A stretch of DNA of 64,000 nt from Massilia sp. 9096 (GTDB lineage: Bacteria; Pseudomonadota; Gammaproteobacteria; Burkholderiales; Burkholderiaceae_D). The notes under the pieces were generated by a model. The model was not told where the DNA came from. It made no database searches and worked only from the letters and a program-made list of their open reading frames with translations. The DNA lies in the NCBI RefSeq assembly GCF_000745265.1, contig NZ_JQNN01000001.1, positions 1,736,001-1,800,000 of the forward strand. The letters are read 5' to 3'. The position numbers were made by a program, and so were the translations under genes. This document shows positions 18,401 through 26,807 of this stretch, piece by piece; position 1 is the first letter of the stretch, and each line of letters begins with the position of its first letter.

Positions 18401-18451
18401 CGCGATTTGTGCGGCGGCGATCGCGATCGCCGTTTTCTTCAGTTGTGACAT
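15404..18451 (-). CDS. TonB-dependent receptor (large Xanthomonas/Caulobacter type, 1015 aa)
   Basis: The protein begins with a signal peptide (1-26, ending ALAQA), has a TonB-box-like VVVVSGQRAAL segment (about 52-62), a plug domain with DSIVADDIGKLPDRS and GVTIRGLSY, then a long beta-barrel ending in RYTASLRYSF with the canonical terminal Phe. This subtype is common in polysaccharide-using proteobacteria and imports oligosaccharides. CTACGGAGACAAG precedes the ATG. It sits between GH95 and GH26 in the operon, so a xyloglucan or glucomannan fragment is the likely ligand. It is a clear paralogue of the receptor at 23674, sharing plug and barrel motifs such as QLRFGFDDLKYPIDGNIG. Confidence 0.94.
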   Translation of the reverse strand: MSQLKKTAIAIAAAQIALLASGAALAQADGGAAGAGTQGAGKAPVPAAATNVVVVSGQRAALNSAQSIKRDSDEIVDSIVADDIGKLPDRSVTEVLQRVVGVSIDRTMSKGDPEHYSVEGSGVTIRGLSYTRSELNGRDSFSANGGRSLNFEDVPPELMAGVDIYKNPSAEQIEGAIGGLVNLRTAMPFDFKERKVAASISDTYGELIKGKRQPSGSIMYSDRWKTGYGEIGALVDFAYSQSRNRADTFQVEPYYARTDIAPGSTVWVPKGSAYRTTDFDRTREGIYGALQWKKDATLSSSLTYFKSKYKMNWDEQAIFSAASPYNLGVTNGTYGANGQLLTGTLTDAADKGIGFGADTRAANRKSDTTDISWHLTWRPSSAWQFDTDLQRVRASSNSFDSTVATAVQMPYENVDLTGSVPKLTFDQYQTGYLANPNNYYWSFTQEHFDDSHAGEWAWKTDAKFSFDNPVLRDLRFGVRLTKADSSTMNSNPSYNWAAISQTWQTDTGGQLAYLGDPRFSNQTQLHTFSNFFNNNTPVPAVVFPNTSLATGYPSSYATLHSYHDILCQQAGGPNASCPAWAPATFGTDPAGTNDLSERTAAFYTQLRFGFDDLKYPIDGNIGVRYVQTLLTAHGYTVFNPTFTPPAAGYTVTGPAIPSIAAFSAPQDSDNHYHNVLPSLNLRMKYSDKLQFRFAAAMGISKPDYSQLQSYATLSENVDQTTNANAHTVVVNNVGLTGTGSGNPNLRPIQSRQVDLSAEWYFAPAGSLTMAVFNKQLKDIIINQSYGYDIAGTNGTPYNFTVTGPVNGARGHARGMEIAYQQYFDKWLPDWAKGFGVQANYTYVDSAQSLYHPVNSASCNSTSGGADNLNLNQNGCDTNGATFGNLPLQGLSKNAYNLALLYDQGKFSARMAWAWRSKSLQNVNVNGTNGTDGRYVAPGAASYQTIAWALPTYADSYGQLDGSVFYNITQNMSLGLEAQNMTNAKYRQLMQQSIGLMTRQVIVSGRRYTASLRYSF

Positions 18452-18503
18452 CTTGTCTCCGTAGTAAATTGCACGCCCGCTGCGTCCATGCGGCGGGCTT
18501 CGT

Positions 18504-20885
18504 TCAGTGATTGGTAATCGAACTCGTTGTGGTGGAACCGGTACTCGTGAAACCGGTTCCGAAGCGGCGCAGATCCAGGCTCACGTCCTGCCCCGGCTTC
18601 ATGTCCAGCACCTGCACCCCGGCGCCGTAGCGTACCCGTACCGGCCCCGCCGCGCTGACGCTGCGCAGCGTGGCGCTGGCCAGGCGCCCGTCCTTCCAGG
18701 CCATGTCGACTTCGACGCCGCCGCGCGCGCGCAAGCCTTTCACCGCGCCGTCCGGCCAGGCCGCCGGCAGCGCCGGCAGCAGGTGGATCTCGCCGGCCTG
18801 CGACTGCAGCAGCATCTCGGCGATGGCGGCGGTAGCGCCGAAATTGCCGTCGATCTGGAACGGCGGATGGGCGTCGAGCAGGTTCGGATAGATGCCGCCG
18901 GCATTGTTGGCTTCGGAGCCGGGACCGGCCTGCTCGGCCGCGCGTGCGCCCGGCGTGGCCAGCAGGCCGCGCAGCATGCGGTAGGCGTGCTCGCCGTCGA
19001 GCAGGCGCGCCCAGTACGCCATCTTCCAGGCCATGCCCCAGCCGGTGCCGGCATCGCCGCGCGCGGCCAGGGTGCGCTTGGCGGCGGCGGCCAGCGCAGG
19101 CGTGCGCACCGGCCCGATCTGGCGTCCCGGGAACAGGCCGAACAAATGCGAGACGTGGCGGTGCGTGTCCTGCGGCGTGTCGAGGACCGGATCGTGCTTT
19201 TCGTCGAGCCATTCGAGCAGCTGGCCCCAGCTGCCCACGCGCGGCGCGGCCAGGTGGTCGCGCATGGCGGCCAGCCGGCCGCGCAGGCCTGGATCGACGC
19301 CGAGAATGGCGGCCGCTTCCACCGTATTGTTGAACAGGTCCCAGACGATTTCCTGGTCGTAGGTGACGCCATCCTCGACCGGTCCATGCTCGGGCGACCA
19401 GCCCTGCGGCGCCACCAGGCGTCCGTCGGGCAGGCGCTTGAGGGTGTCCTGCCAGAAGGCGCAGGCCTCCTTCATCATCGGGTAGGCGACCTTGGCCAGG
19501 AAGGCGCGGTCGCGGGTGAAGGCGTAATGCTCCCAGAAGTGCAGCGCGTACCAGGCGTTGGCGGTCTTGTTCCACAGGTAGCCGCTGGCGCCGAAGGGGT
19601 TCGATTCGGTGCGCACGGTCCAGCCGCGTACCGCCGCGCCATCCGCCCGCTTGAATTCGCGCGCGGTGGCGCCGCGGTACACCGGCGCCATCCCGTCCAC
19701 GAAATCGAACAGCGGCAGGGCCAGCTCGGACAGGTTGGTCACCTCGGCCGGCCAGTAATTCATCTGGATGTTGATGTTGGTGTGGTAGTCCGAGTTCCAC
19801 GGCGGCGTGAGGCTGTTGTTCCACAGGCCCTGCAGGTTGGCCGGCAGCGGGCCGCGCGAGCTCGAGACCAGCAGGTAGCGCCCGTACTGGAACAGCAGCG
19901 CTTCCAGTTCCGGATCGCCCCCGCTTTGCGCGCGGTTCGCGGTATAGGCGGCGATGCGGGCGTCCGTGCTCATGGCGCGCCGCTCGGACGGCGCGGGGCC
20001 GAGGTCGAGTCCCACGCGGTCCATCAGCGCCGCCACGTCGCGCTCGTGCTCGCCCAGCAGCGCCGCGCCCGCATCCGCCTGCGCGCGCGCCGCGGCCGCG
20101 TCCACCTGCGCCTGCACGCGCGCGAGCGGGTTGGCGCCGTTGAAGCGGCGCGCCGCGTCGAGCACGTAACTGGTGCCCGCGCCGAGCACGATGGTCAGCG
20201 CATCGCAATTCGTAAAGCGCAGGCTGTCGCCGTCGACCTCGACCTTGCCGCCTTCGTTGACGACCTGGACTTCGCTGGCGTAGTCCGTCACGTTGCTGGT
20301 CGGCTGGCCGCCCGGCAGCGTGTAGCCGGCCAGCGTGCCGGCCGCCAGCAGGCGCTCGCCGCCGGCCGACAGATGCGCGCCGTGGCGGTCGGTCAGCCGA
20401 ACCACGCCGCTGTACCGGCCCGGCCGGTCGGCGCGCAGGCGCAGCACGATGACGCCGGCCGGGTGGCTGGCCCAGCTCTCGCGCGTGAAGGTCACGCCGT
20501 CCTTGACGTAGCTGACCGTGTGCACGCCGTGTTCGATGTCGAGACTGCGGCGGTAAGCGCTGGCGCCCTGCGCATGGCCCGGCAGATCGACGAACAGGTC
20601 GCCGAACGGCTGGTAGGCGCCCATGTGGGTCTCGTCGCCGGTCCACAGCGTGATGTCGTTGAACTGCAGGTGCTCGCGTCCCGGCTGGCCGAACACCATC
20701 GCGCCGATGCGGCCGTTGCCGATCGGGAGCGCCTCGCGTTCCCAGCCGCCATCGTCGTCGCTGGCCGGACGGTCGTAATGCAGGGTCAGGTCGGGCGCCG
20801 CCGCGGCGTGGGCGCCGGCCGCCAGCAGCGCCGCCAGAGCGGCCGCCAGCAGCGGGCGAATCGGAGATGACGTACGCGGCATCAT
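18504..20885 (-). CDS. Glycoside hydrolase family 95 alpha-L-fucosidase (or galactosidase), secreted
   Basis: Starting at the ATG overlapping the GH74 stop, the product is 793 residues with a signal peptide to about residue 28. The N-terminal beta-domain contains [16 protein letters not shown] and NDITLWTG; the (alpha/alpha)6 domain carries the [15 protein letters not shown] motif with N370 and N372, equivalent to the asparagines that activate water in Bifidobacterium AfcA, and [14 protein letters not shown] near residue 700. GH95 enzymes cleave alpha-1,2-L-fucose by inversion, some members alpha-L-galactose. Coupled to GH74, removal of terminal fucose from xyloglucan side chains is the most likely role. 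Confidence 0.92.
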   Translation of the reverse strand: MMPRTSSPIRPLLAAALAALLAAGAHAAAAPDLTLHYDRPASDDDGGWEREALPIGNGRIGAMVFGQPGREHLQFNDITLWTGDETHMGAYQPFGDLFVDLPGHAQGASAYRRSLDIEHGVHTVSYVKDGVTFTRESWASHPAGVIVLRLRADRPGRYSGVVRLTDRHGAHLSAGGERLLAAGTLAGYTLPGGQPTSNVTDYASEVQVVNEGGKVEVDGDSLRFTNCDALTIVLGAGTSYVLDAARRFNGANPLARVQAQVDAAAARAQADAGAALLGEHERDVAALMDRVGLDLGPAPSERRAMSTDARIAAYTANRAQSGGDPELEALLFQYGRYLLVSSSRGPLPANLQGLWNNSLTPPWNSDYHTNINIQMNYWPAEVTNLSELALPLFDFVDGMAPVYRGATAREFKRADGAAVRGWTVRTESNPFGASGYLWNKTANAWYALHFWEHYAFTRDRAFLAKVAYPMMKEACAFWQDTLKRLPDGRLVAPQGWSPEHGPVEDGVTYDQEIVWDLFNNTVEAAAILGVDPGLRGRLAAMRDHLAAPRVGSWGQLLEWLDEKHDPVLDTPQDTHRHVSHLFGLFPGRQIGPVRTPALAAAAKRTLAARGDAGTGWGMAWKMAYWARLLDGEHAYRMLRGLLATPGARAAEQAGPGSEANNAGGIYPNLLDAHPPFQIDGNFGATAAIAEMLLQSQAGEIHLLPALPAAWPDGAVKGLRARGGVEVDMAWKDGRLASATLRSVSAAGPVRVRYGAGVQVLDMKPGQDVSLDLRRFGTGFTSTGSTTTSSITNH

Positions 20886-23089
20886 TGCGCCGGCCTCCCG
20901 TAGACGATGCCGCGCCCCGCCGTGCTCATGTAGACGACGCCGAAGCGGTTCATGTCGCCGACGATGAACTGGCCGTCGCCCGGTCCGCCGTACTGGTGGG
21001 CGTCGTCGTTGATGCGCTGCCAGGACGCCCCGGCGTCGATCGAGCGATAGACGCCGTGCAGGCCGGACGTGCCCGCCAGCGCGCCCCAGACGTACAGGGC
21101 CGGCGCGGCATGGCCCGGCGCCGCCTTGCCGAAGCCGACCGCGCCGCACCAGGAAAGGCCGTCCAGCCGGGCGAAGTGGGCGCCGCCGTCGGTCGAGCGC
21201 ACCAGGCCGCCCTCCTTCAAGGCGACCCAGATGTCTCCGGCGCGCCCCGGCGCCAGGCGGATCAGGTTCGATCCTCCTGCCGGCAGCGCCGCGCGCGGCG
21301 CGAAGCTGGCGCCGCCGTCGCTGCTGGCCATCAGGTGCGCACCGTCGTAGGCGTAAAAGGCCTTGGGGTCGACCGGATCGGCCACCGGGCGCAGGCGCGC
21401 ACCCGGCAGGCCGGCGACGCGGCTCCAGTGCGCACCGGCGTCGACCGAGCGCCACACGCCCTCCATGCCTTCGGGGCTGTGCAGGATCGTCGCGCCGTCG
21501 CTGGAGATCGCGACCTGGCCCTTCTTGCCGGCCGGGGCGGCCGTCGCCCGCCAGGTCGCGCCGCCATCGTCGGACAGCTGCATCCGATCGCCCACGCGCA
21601 CCAGCCGGTTCGGCTGGGCGCCGGCGACGGCAAGGCCGGTCGTGGTGCCGATCTCGGGACGGTGGATCGGGCCGTAGCGCGCCGGGTCGAGATGGCGAAA
21701 GCCGTCGTAGTCGCCGATCGCCGACACCAGCGCCCCCCCCGGCAGGCTGGCCGCACCCAGCGGCACGGTCTCTTCCAGGCCGGCCACCGTGAAGCGCCAG
21801 ACCGTGGGCGTGGCCTCGATGTCGGCCGCGCGGAACACGCCGTTGCCCGAGGTGACCCAGACCGCGCGCGCATCGCTCGGGTCGAACGCGACCGTGCTGG
21901 CCCAGTGGATCGCGTGACCCTGCAGCCAGTCGACCCCGCCATTGTCGCGCACGAAACCGCGCGCCACGACGTCAACCCAGCTGGCCCCGCCGTCGTGCGA
22001 CACGAAGATGCGGTCACCCTTGGCGTCGCCCTGCGCCAGGTAGGTGCTGATGGTCGAGAGCACGAGGCGGCGCGGGTCCGACGGGTCGACCGCGATGCCG
22101 GAGAACGCGTGGGCGCCCCAGCCAGCCGGCGTGACCTCGGTCCAGGCGCCGTCGGCCAAGCGGTACTTCCAGACCTGGCCGCGATCCATCGGCTCGCTGC
22201 CGTCGCGGTTCGGATGGGGACCGGCGCCGTTGGCGTAGGTGATGAACAGGTTGCCGGCGCCGTCGAAGGCGGCGCGCTGGGGCATCAGCGCCGGCGCGCC
22301 CTTGACCGGCGCAAAGCTTCGCCCGCCGTCGTCGCTGCGGTACAGGTTCGAGCCGACGCTGCCGAAGCGCGAGACGCCTATCAGCAAGCGCCGCGCGCGC
22401 CCATCGGTGACGCTGGAGGGATCGGGCAGCACCAGGTCGATGCCGACGTCGTTCGGCGTGGTCGTGACGGCCAGGCCGGCGACGCGGCGCCAGGTGCGGG
22501 CGGCATCGTCGCTGACGAACAGGCCGTCGCGCCGGGTGCCGGCATAGACCCGCCGACCGTCGCCGGGATCGACCGCCAGGCGCTCCCCGTTCTGGCGGCC
22601 CATGCCGTTGCCGTGTGCCTTGAACTGCGCGCTGACGTCGACGCTGCTGAAAGTCTTGCCTGCATCGGTCGAGTGCAGGATCGCCGTGCGCCCGCCGTTC
22701 AGGTAGGCGATTCCGGCCATCAGGTAGATGTTCGCCGAGTCGTGCGGGTCGATCGCCAGGCTGTCGACGCCGAGCAGGCCGGTCTGCGCGTCGGACACCC
22801 AGTCGAGCAGTGGCACCCAGCGCCGCTGCTCGGCATCCAAGCGGTAGGCGCCGCCCACGTCGGTGCGCGCGTACGTGAGCGGGTGAGCGCCGCCGGACGG
22901 CAGCAGCGCGGCGACGAAGCCGCCGCCGCCGATCGCAACACTGTCCCAGACCATCGCGGGCACAGGCGCGGCGCCACAACATGGCGCTGCGCCCGCAGTG
23001 GCGGATGCGGCGGCAAATGTGGCGGCAGCGAATGCGGCAGCGGCGAAGGCGGCGGCAGCGACGGCGCGGCGCGCGAGGTGGATGGTCAT
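20882..23089 (-). CDS. Glycoside hydrolase family 74 xyloglucanase, secreted
   Basis: The 735-residue protein has an unusually Ala-rich signal peptide with an AAFAAA-type repeat (1-35). The rest forms the two seven-bladed propellers of GH74, visible as repeated Asp-box motifs ([72 protein letters not shown]). The early [11 protein letters not shown] carries the likely catalytic base Asp (about residue 77). GH74 enzymes are inverting endo- or exo-xyloglucanases. It is the first gene of the 9901-23089 operon and overlaps GH95 by 4 bp. A GCGC-centred operator lies 82 bp upstream of its ATG. Confidence 0.93.
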   Translation of the reverse strand: MTIHLARRAVAAAAFAAAAFAAATFAAASATAGAAPCCGAAPVPAMVWDSVAIGGGGFVAALLPSGGAHPLTYARTDVGGAYRLDAEQRRWVPLLDWVSDAQTGLLGVDSLAIDPHDSANIYLMAGIAYLNGGRTAILHSTDAGKTFSSVDVSAQFKAHGNGMGRQNGERLAVDPGDGRRVYAGTRRDGLFVSDDAARTWRRVAGLAVTTTPNDVGIDLVLPDPSSVTDGRARRLLIGVSRFGSVGSNLYRSDDGGRSFAPVKGAPALMPQRAAFDGAGNLFITYANGAGPHPNRDGSEPMDRGQVWKYRLADGAWTEVTPAGWGAHAFSGIAVDPSDPRRLVLSTISTYLAQGDAKGDRIFVSHDGGASWVDVVARGFVRDNGGVDWLQGHAIHWASTVAFDPSDARAVWVTSGNGVFRAADIEATPTVWRFTVAGLEETVPLGAASLPGGALVSAIGDYDGFRHLDPARYGPIHRPEIGTTTGLAVAGAQPNRLVRVGDRMQLSDDGGATWRATAAPAGKKGQVAISSDGATILHSPEGMEGVWRSVDAGAHWSRVAGLPGARLRPVADPVDPKAFYAYDGAHLMASSDGGASFAPRAALPAGGSNLIRLAPGRAGDIWVALKEGGLVRSTDGGAHFARLDGLSWCGAVGFGKAAPGHAAPALYVWGALAGTSGLHGVYRSIDAGASWQRINDDAHQYGGPGDGQFIVGDMNRFGVVYMSTAGRGIVYGRPAQ

Positions 23090-23171
23090 GCGTCTCCCGA
23101 TGATGGCGTGTGATCTGGGGTCACTTTTGCCGCCATCCTAGGCGATGCCCAGCCATGCACGCAAGCAAACA

Positions 23172-23185
23172 TGTTCGCGCTAACA
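23172..23185. promoter_or_regulatory. GCGC-centred LacI-type operator for GH74 operon
   Basis: TGTTCGCGCTAACA differs at one base from the symmetric TGTTAGCGCTAACA. It lies 82 bp before the GH74 start codon. Confidence 0.7.
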
Positions 23186-23377
23186 CGAGTTGCGCGCAAG
23201 TTCAATAAACAAGCTCATGTTTAAGAAACACGGGCGCACCTTTGTTGTCCGGGTGCACCGCTGCGGGGTGTAGGGAAATCTGTCGGCTGGCTGATCGATA
23301 GGGGTAGATGCTAGCGTTGACCCATGGGGATGACGGTTGAGTTCGCTAACAGCGCAACACGACTCGGCAGCGCATCA

Positions 23378-23391
23378 TGAAATCGTTTTCA
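23378..23391. promoter_or_regulatory. CG-centred LacI-type operator in divergent region
   Basis: TGAAATCGTTTTCA matches TGnAAnCGnTTnCA at all fixed positions. It lies about 285 bp from both the GH74 and receptor start codons, so it could serve either direction. Confidence 0.6.
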
Positions 23392-23673
23392 CAACAGCGC
23401 TCATATGCAATAATACTAAACGCTGCTTGTTCCACCACCACATAGGCTGGCGTGACGCGGACCGGGCAGCCCTATGTTTGATCGCCTAGGCCAGAAGTTG
23501 TCCAGACATCTGTTGTGCATAAACAAAACTTTCAGACTTGTAAGGAATTGTAGAAAGTTTTATGGTAGCGTACAACAACCAGTGTTAAGACGATCACTTT
23601 CACTGGGGTATCAGCAGTTCATAGAGTTAGCAGTTTATAAAAACACACATACCTTGATAATCGGGGGAGACGT

Positions 23674-26600
23674 ATGAAGTTCCAAAGAACCGCAATCGCG
23701 GCCGCGGTTGCGCAAATCGCTGTCCTTTCCAGCAACGCAGCCTGGGCCCAGCAAACCGTCGATGCGGCGCAAACCGCCGGCGCTCCGCAAGCAAACGTCG
23801 TGGTCGTCAGCGGCCAGCGCGCCGCCCTGCAATCGGCACAGAAAATCAAGATGAACTCGGACGAGGTCGTCGACTCGATCGTCGCCGAAGACATCGGCAA
23901 ACTGCCTGACCGTTCCATCACCGAAGTGCTCAGCCGCGTCGTCGGCGTGACCATGGACCGCAGCGCCCAGGGCGACCCGCAGCACCTGGCGGTCGAAGGT
24001 TCGGGCATCTCGATCCGCGGCCTGTCGTACGTTGCGTCGCAGCTGAACGGCCGCGAGTCGTTCTCCGCAGGCGGCGGACACAGCCTGAGTTTCTCCGACG
24101 TGCCGCCCGAGCTGATGGCCGGCGTCGACGTCTACAAGAACCCGTCCGCCGAAAACATCGAAGGCGGCATCTCGGGCCTGGTCAACCTGCGCACCGCGCT
24201 GCCGTTCGACTTCAAGGGCTTCAAGGGTTCGCTGACCGGTTCGGAAAGCTACTCGACCCTGCGCAAGGGCGCACCGGCGCCGAGCGGCTCGCTGCTGCTG
24301 TCGAACCGCTGGAACACCCAGTACGGCGAATTCGGCGCCCTGATCGACGTCGCCAAGTCCAAGACCAAGGTGCGCAACGACGAGATGTTCGTCGACCCGT
24401 ACTATCCGCACGTCGGCGCCGGCCCGAACGGCACGGACCTGTATATCCCGAAGGGCGCCGAGTGGCGTTCGCAGGCGTATGACCGCGACCGCCGCGGCGA
24501 CTACGCCGCCTTCCAGTGGCGTCCGACCAAGGACGTCACCGCCGCCCTGACCTACTTCCGCTCGCGCTACACCGAAGACTGGTCGGAAGAGGCGCTGCTG
24601 GGCCAGGAAACCAGCTGGTACGACATGCAGGTGGCCAACGGCGTGTTCAGCCCGACCGGCGCCTTCCTGGCCGGCACGATCAGCGATCCGAACAACGGCG
24701 GCATCAACTACAACACCGACCACCGCGTGTCGGACCGCCAGTCGAGCACCCAGGACTTCTCGCTGAACGTGCAATGGCGCGTGAACTCGGCCTGGACCGT
24801 CACCAACGACTTCCAGCGCGTGATGTCGCAGACCCATGCGCTCGATTCCGACGTCGCCACCGGCATCAAGCTGCCGAGCCAGACGCTCGACCTGCGCGGC
24901 GACCAGCCGACCTACACCTTCAGCCCGAGCGACATCGCGTACCTGGCCAATCCGCAGAATTACTACTGGGCCTACACGATGGAGCACCTGGACCGCCAGG
25001 AAGCCGACAGCAAGGCCTGGAAGACCGACGTCAAGTACTCGTTCGACAATCCGGTCCTGCGCGACATCCGTTTCGGCGTGCGCCTGCAGAACCTGAACGG
25101 CCTGAACCGCATGACCAACCCGAGCTACAACTGGCAGGGCATCACCCAGCCATGGAACGTCGGCAGCGGCAACGGCAACATCACGAGGCAGGCTTTCCTG
25201 GGCGACCCGCGCTTTTCGGGCGGCACCGAACTGGGCACCTTCCCGAACTTTTTCAACGGCGACGTGAAAGTGCCGGCAGCCGTGTTCCCGACCGATGCCG
25301 TGGCGCGTAACTACCCGAACAGCTACTCGACGCTGCACGGCTACTACCAGGCGCTGTGCGCCGTGCCGGGCACCTGCGCGGCATGGGTGCCGGCCGGCTT
25401 CGCCAACGACCCGGCCGCCGTCAACAAGCAGGACGAGAAGACGCGCGCCTTCTACACCCAGCTGCGCTTCGGCTTCGACGACTTGAAGTACCCGATCGAC
25501 GGCAACATCGGCCTGCGCTACGTGAAGACCACGACCAATTCGTCGGGCTACACGGTGTTCACGCCGCCGTCGAACCTGCCGAGCGGCCCGAACGTCACCG
25601 GCGCGAATCTGGTTCCGATTTTCGGTGCGCTCGCTACGCCGATGGCCTACGAGACCAACTACCACAACTTCCTGCCCAGCCTGAACCTGCGCTTGAAGTA
25701 CAACGACCAGCTGCAGTTCCGCTTCGCGGTGGCCAAGTCGATGTCGCGTCCTGACTTCAACCAGCTGCAGGCCTACACGACGCTGGCCGAAAGCGTGCGC
25801 AGCACCAGCACCGGCACCGGCACCAACACACAGACCAACGTCACCGGCGCCAACCTGACCGGCACCGGTACCGGCAACCCGCTGCTCAAGCCGACCACCG
25901 GTATCTCGGAAGACCTGACCGCGGAATGGTACTTCGCCAAGGCAGGCTCGCTGACCTTCGCCGTGTTCAACAAGAACCTGCACGACATCGTCGTCAACAC
26001 GCTGTACAACTACAGCCTGAACGACACCGCCGGCCAGGCCCACAACTTCACGGTGACCGGCCCGGCCAACGGCGCGCACGGTTATGCGAACGGTATCGAG
26101 ATCGCGTACCAGCAGTACTACGACTTCGTGCCCGACTGGCTGCGCGGCATCGGCACCCAGGCCAGCTTCACCCTGGTCAACAGCAAGCGCCAGCTGAACA
26201 ACCCGGTCAGGAGCGCCTGGTGCACCGGCGGCGCCGCTGCCGACAACCTGAACCTGGCGATCAACGGTTGCGACACCAACATGCAATCGTTCGGCGACCT
26301 GCCGCTGCAGGGCCTGTCGCGCAAGACGGTCAACTTCGCGGTCATGTACGAGCGCGGTCCGATCCAGACCCGCCTGGCGTACAACTGGCGTTCGCGCTTC
26401 CTGCTGGGCGTGAACAACTTCGGCACCAACGGCACCGACGCCATCGACCTGAACCCGAACAGCCCGACCTTCCGCAACATTACTGCCAACAACGACCAGG
26501 CCTACGGCCTGCCTTTGTACCAGGAAGCCTACGGCCAGCTGGACGGTTCGATCTTCTACCAGTTCACGCCGAAGTTCCGCATCGGCCTGGAAGCCCAGAA

Positions 26601-26712
26601 CCTGACCAACACGACGGTCAAGCAGACCATGGTGCAGCACGTCGGCAACCTGGGCCACGCCTGGTTCACGACCGGCCCGCGCTACACGGTTCAGGCATCC
26701 TACGACTTCTGA
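23674..26712 (+). CDS. TonB-dependent receptor (large Xanthomonas/Caulobacter type, 1012 aa)
   Basis: A signal peptide (1-25, ending AWAQQ) is followed by NVVVVSGQRAAL, a plug domain with DIGKLPDRSITEVLSRVVGV and GISIRGLSY, and a barrel ending in VQASYDF with the canonical terminal Phe. The ribosome site GGGGGAGA is strong. It is a close paralogue of the receptor at 15404 and probably takes up an oligosaccharide from the local hydrolases. A strong terminator lies 14 bp after the stop, before the semialdehyde dehydrogenase gene, so it is probably transcribed at high level as a single unit. Confidence 0.95.
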   Translation: MKFQRTAIAAAVAQIAVLSSNAAWAQQTVDAAQTAGAPQANVVVVSGQRAALQSAQKIKMNSDEVVDSIVAEDIGKLPDRSITEVLSRVVGVTMDRSAQGDPQHLAVEGSGISIRGLSYVASQLNGRESFSAGGGHSLSFSDVPPELMAGVDVYKNPSAENIEGGISGLVNLRTALPFDFKGFKGSLTGSESYSTLRKGAPAPSGSLLLSNRWNTQYGEFGALIDVAKSKTKVRNDEMFVDPYYPHVGAGPNGTDLYIPKGAEWRSQAYDRDRRGDYAAFQWRPTKDVTAALTYFRSRYTEDWSEEALLGQETSWYDMQVANGVFSPTGAFLAGTISDPNNGGINYNTDHRVSDRQSSTQDFSLNVQWRVNSAWTVTNDFQRVMSQTHALDSDVATGIKLPSQTLDLRGDQPTYTFSPSDIAYLANPQNYYWAYTMEHLDRQEADSKAWKTDVKYSFDNPVLRDIRFGVRLQNLNGLNRMTNPSYNWQGITQPWNVGSGNGNITRQAFLGDPRFSGGTELGTFPNFFNGDVKVPAAVFPTDAVARNYPNSYSTLHGYYQALCAVPGTCAAWVPAGFANDPAAVNKQDEKTRAFYTQLRFGFDDLKYPIDGNIGLRYVKTTTNSSGYTVFTPPSNLPSGPNVTGANLVPIFGALATPMAYETNYHNFLPSLNLRLKYNDQLQFRFAVAKSMSRPDFNQLQAYTTLAESVRSTSTGTGTNTQTNVTGANLTGTGTGNPLLKPTTGISEDLTAEWYFAKAGSLTFAVFNKNLHDIVVNTLYNYSLNDTAGQAHNFTVTGPANGAHGYANGIEIAYQQYYDFVPDWLRGIGTQASFTLVNSKRQLNNPVRSAWCTGGAAADNLNLAINGCDTNMQSFGDLPLQGLSRKTVNFAVMYERGPIQTRLAYNWRSRFLLGVNNFGTNGTDAIDLNPNSPTFRNITANNDQAYGLPLYQEAYGQLDGSIFYQFTPKFRIGLEAQNLTNTTVKQTMVQHVGNLGHAWFTTGPRYTVQASYDF

Positions 26713-26725
26713 TGTAGCCTCTCCG

Positions 26726-26757
26726 GCCGCGGACGGTTTTGCCGTCCGCGGCTTTTT
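26726..26757 (+). terminator. Rho-independent terminator after TonB receptor
   Basis: A perfect 11-bp stem GCCGCGGACGG/CCGTCCGCGGC with a 5-nt loop is followed by TTTTT. Confidence 0.9.
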
Positions 26758-26807
26758 CATTTGTGGCAAACTAAGCGCTTTCGCACCCTACGGATAAGGA
26801 AACCAAC

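Larger units (their letters stand above)
23090..23673. promoter_or_regulatory. 584-bp divergent control region between GH74 operon and TonB receptor
   Basis: No gene is supported here. The region is more AT-rich than its flanks, especially at 23400-23660, and holds a GCGC-centred operator (23172), a near-palindrome TGTTTAAGAAACA (23218-23230), a CG-centred operator (23378) and a 13-bp element AGCGCAACACGAC (23351-23363) also found at 4575. A GGGGGAGA ribosome site precedes the receptor ATG. The last 180 bp probably form a long leader of the receptor mRNA. Confidence 0.7.
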
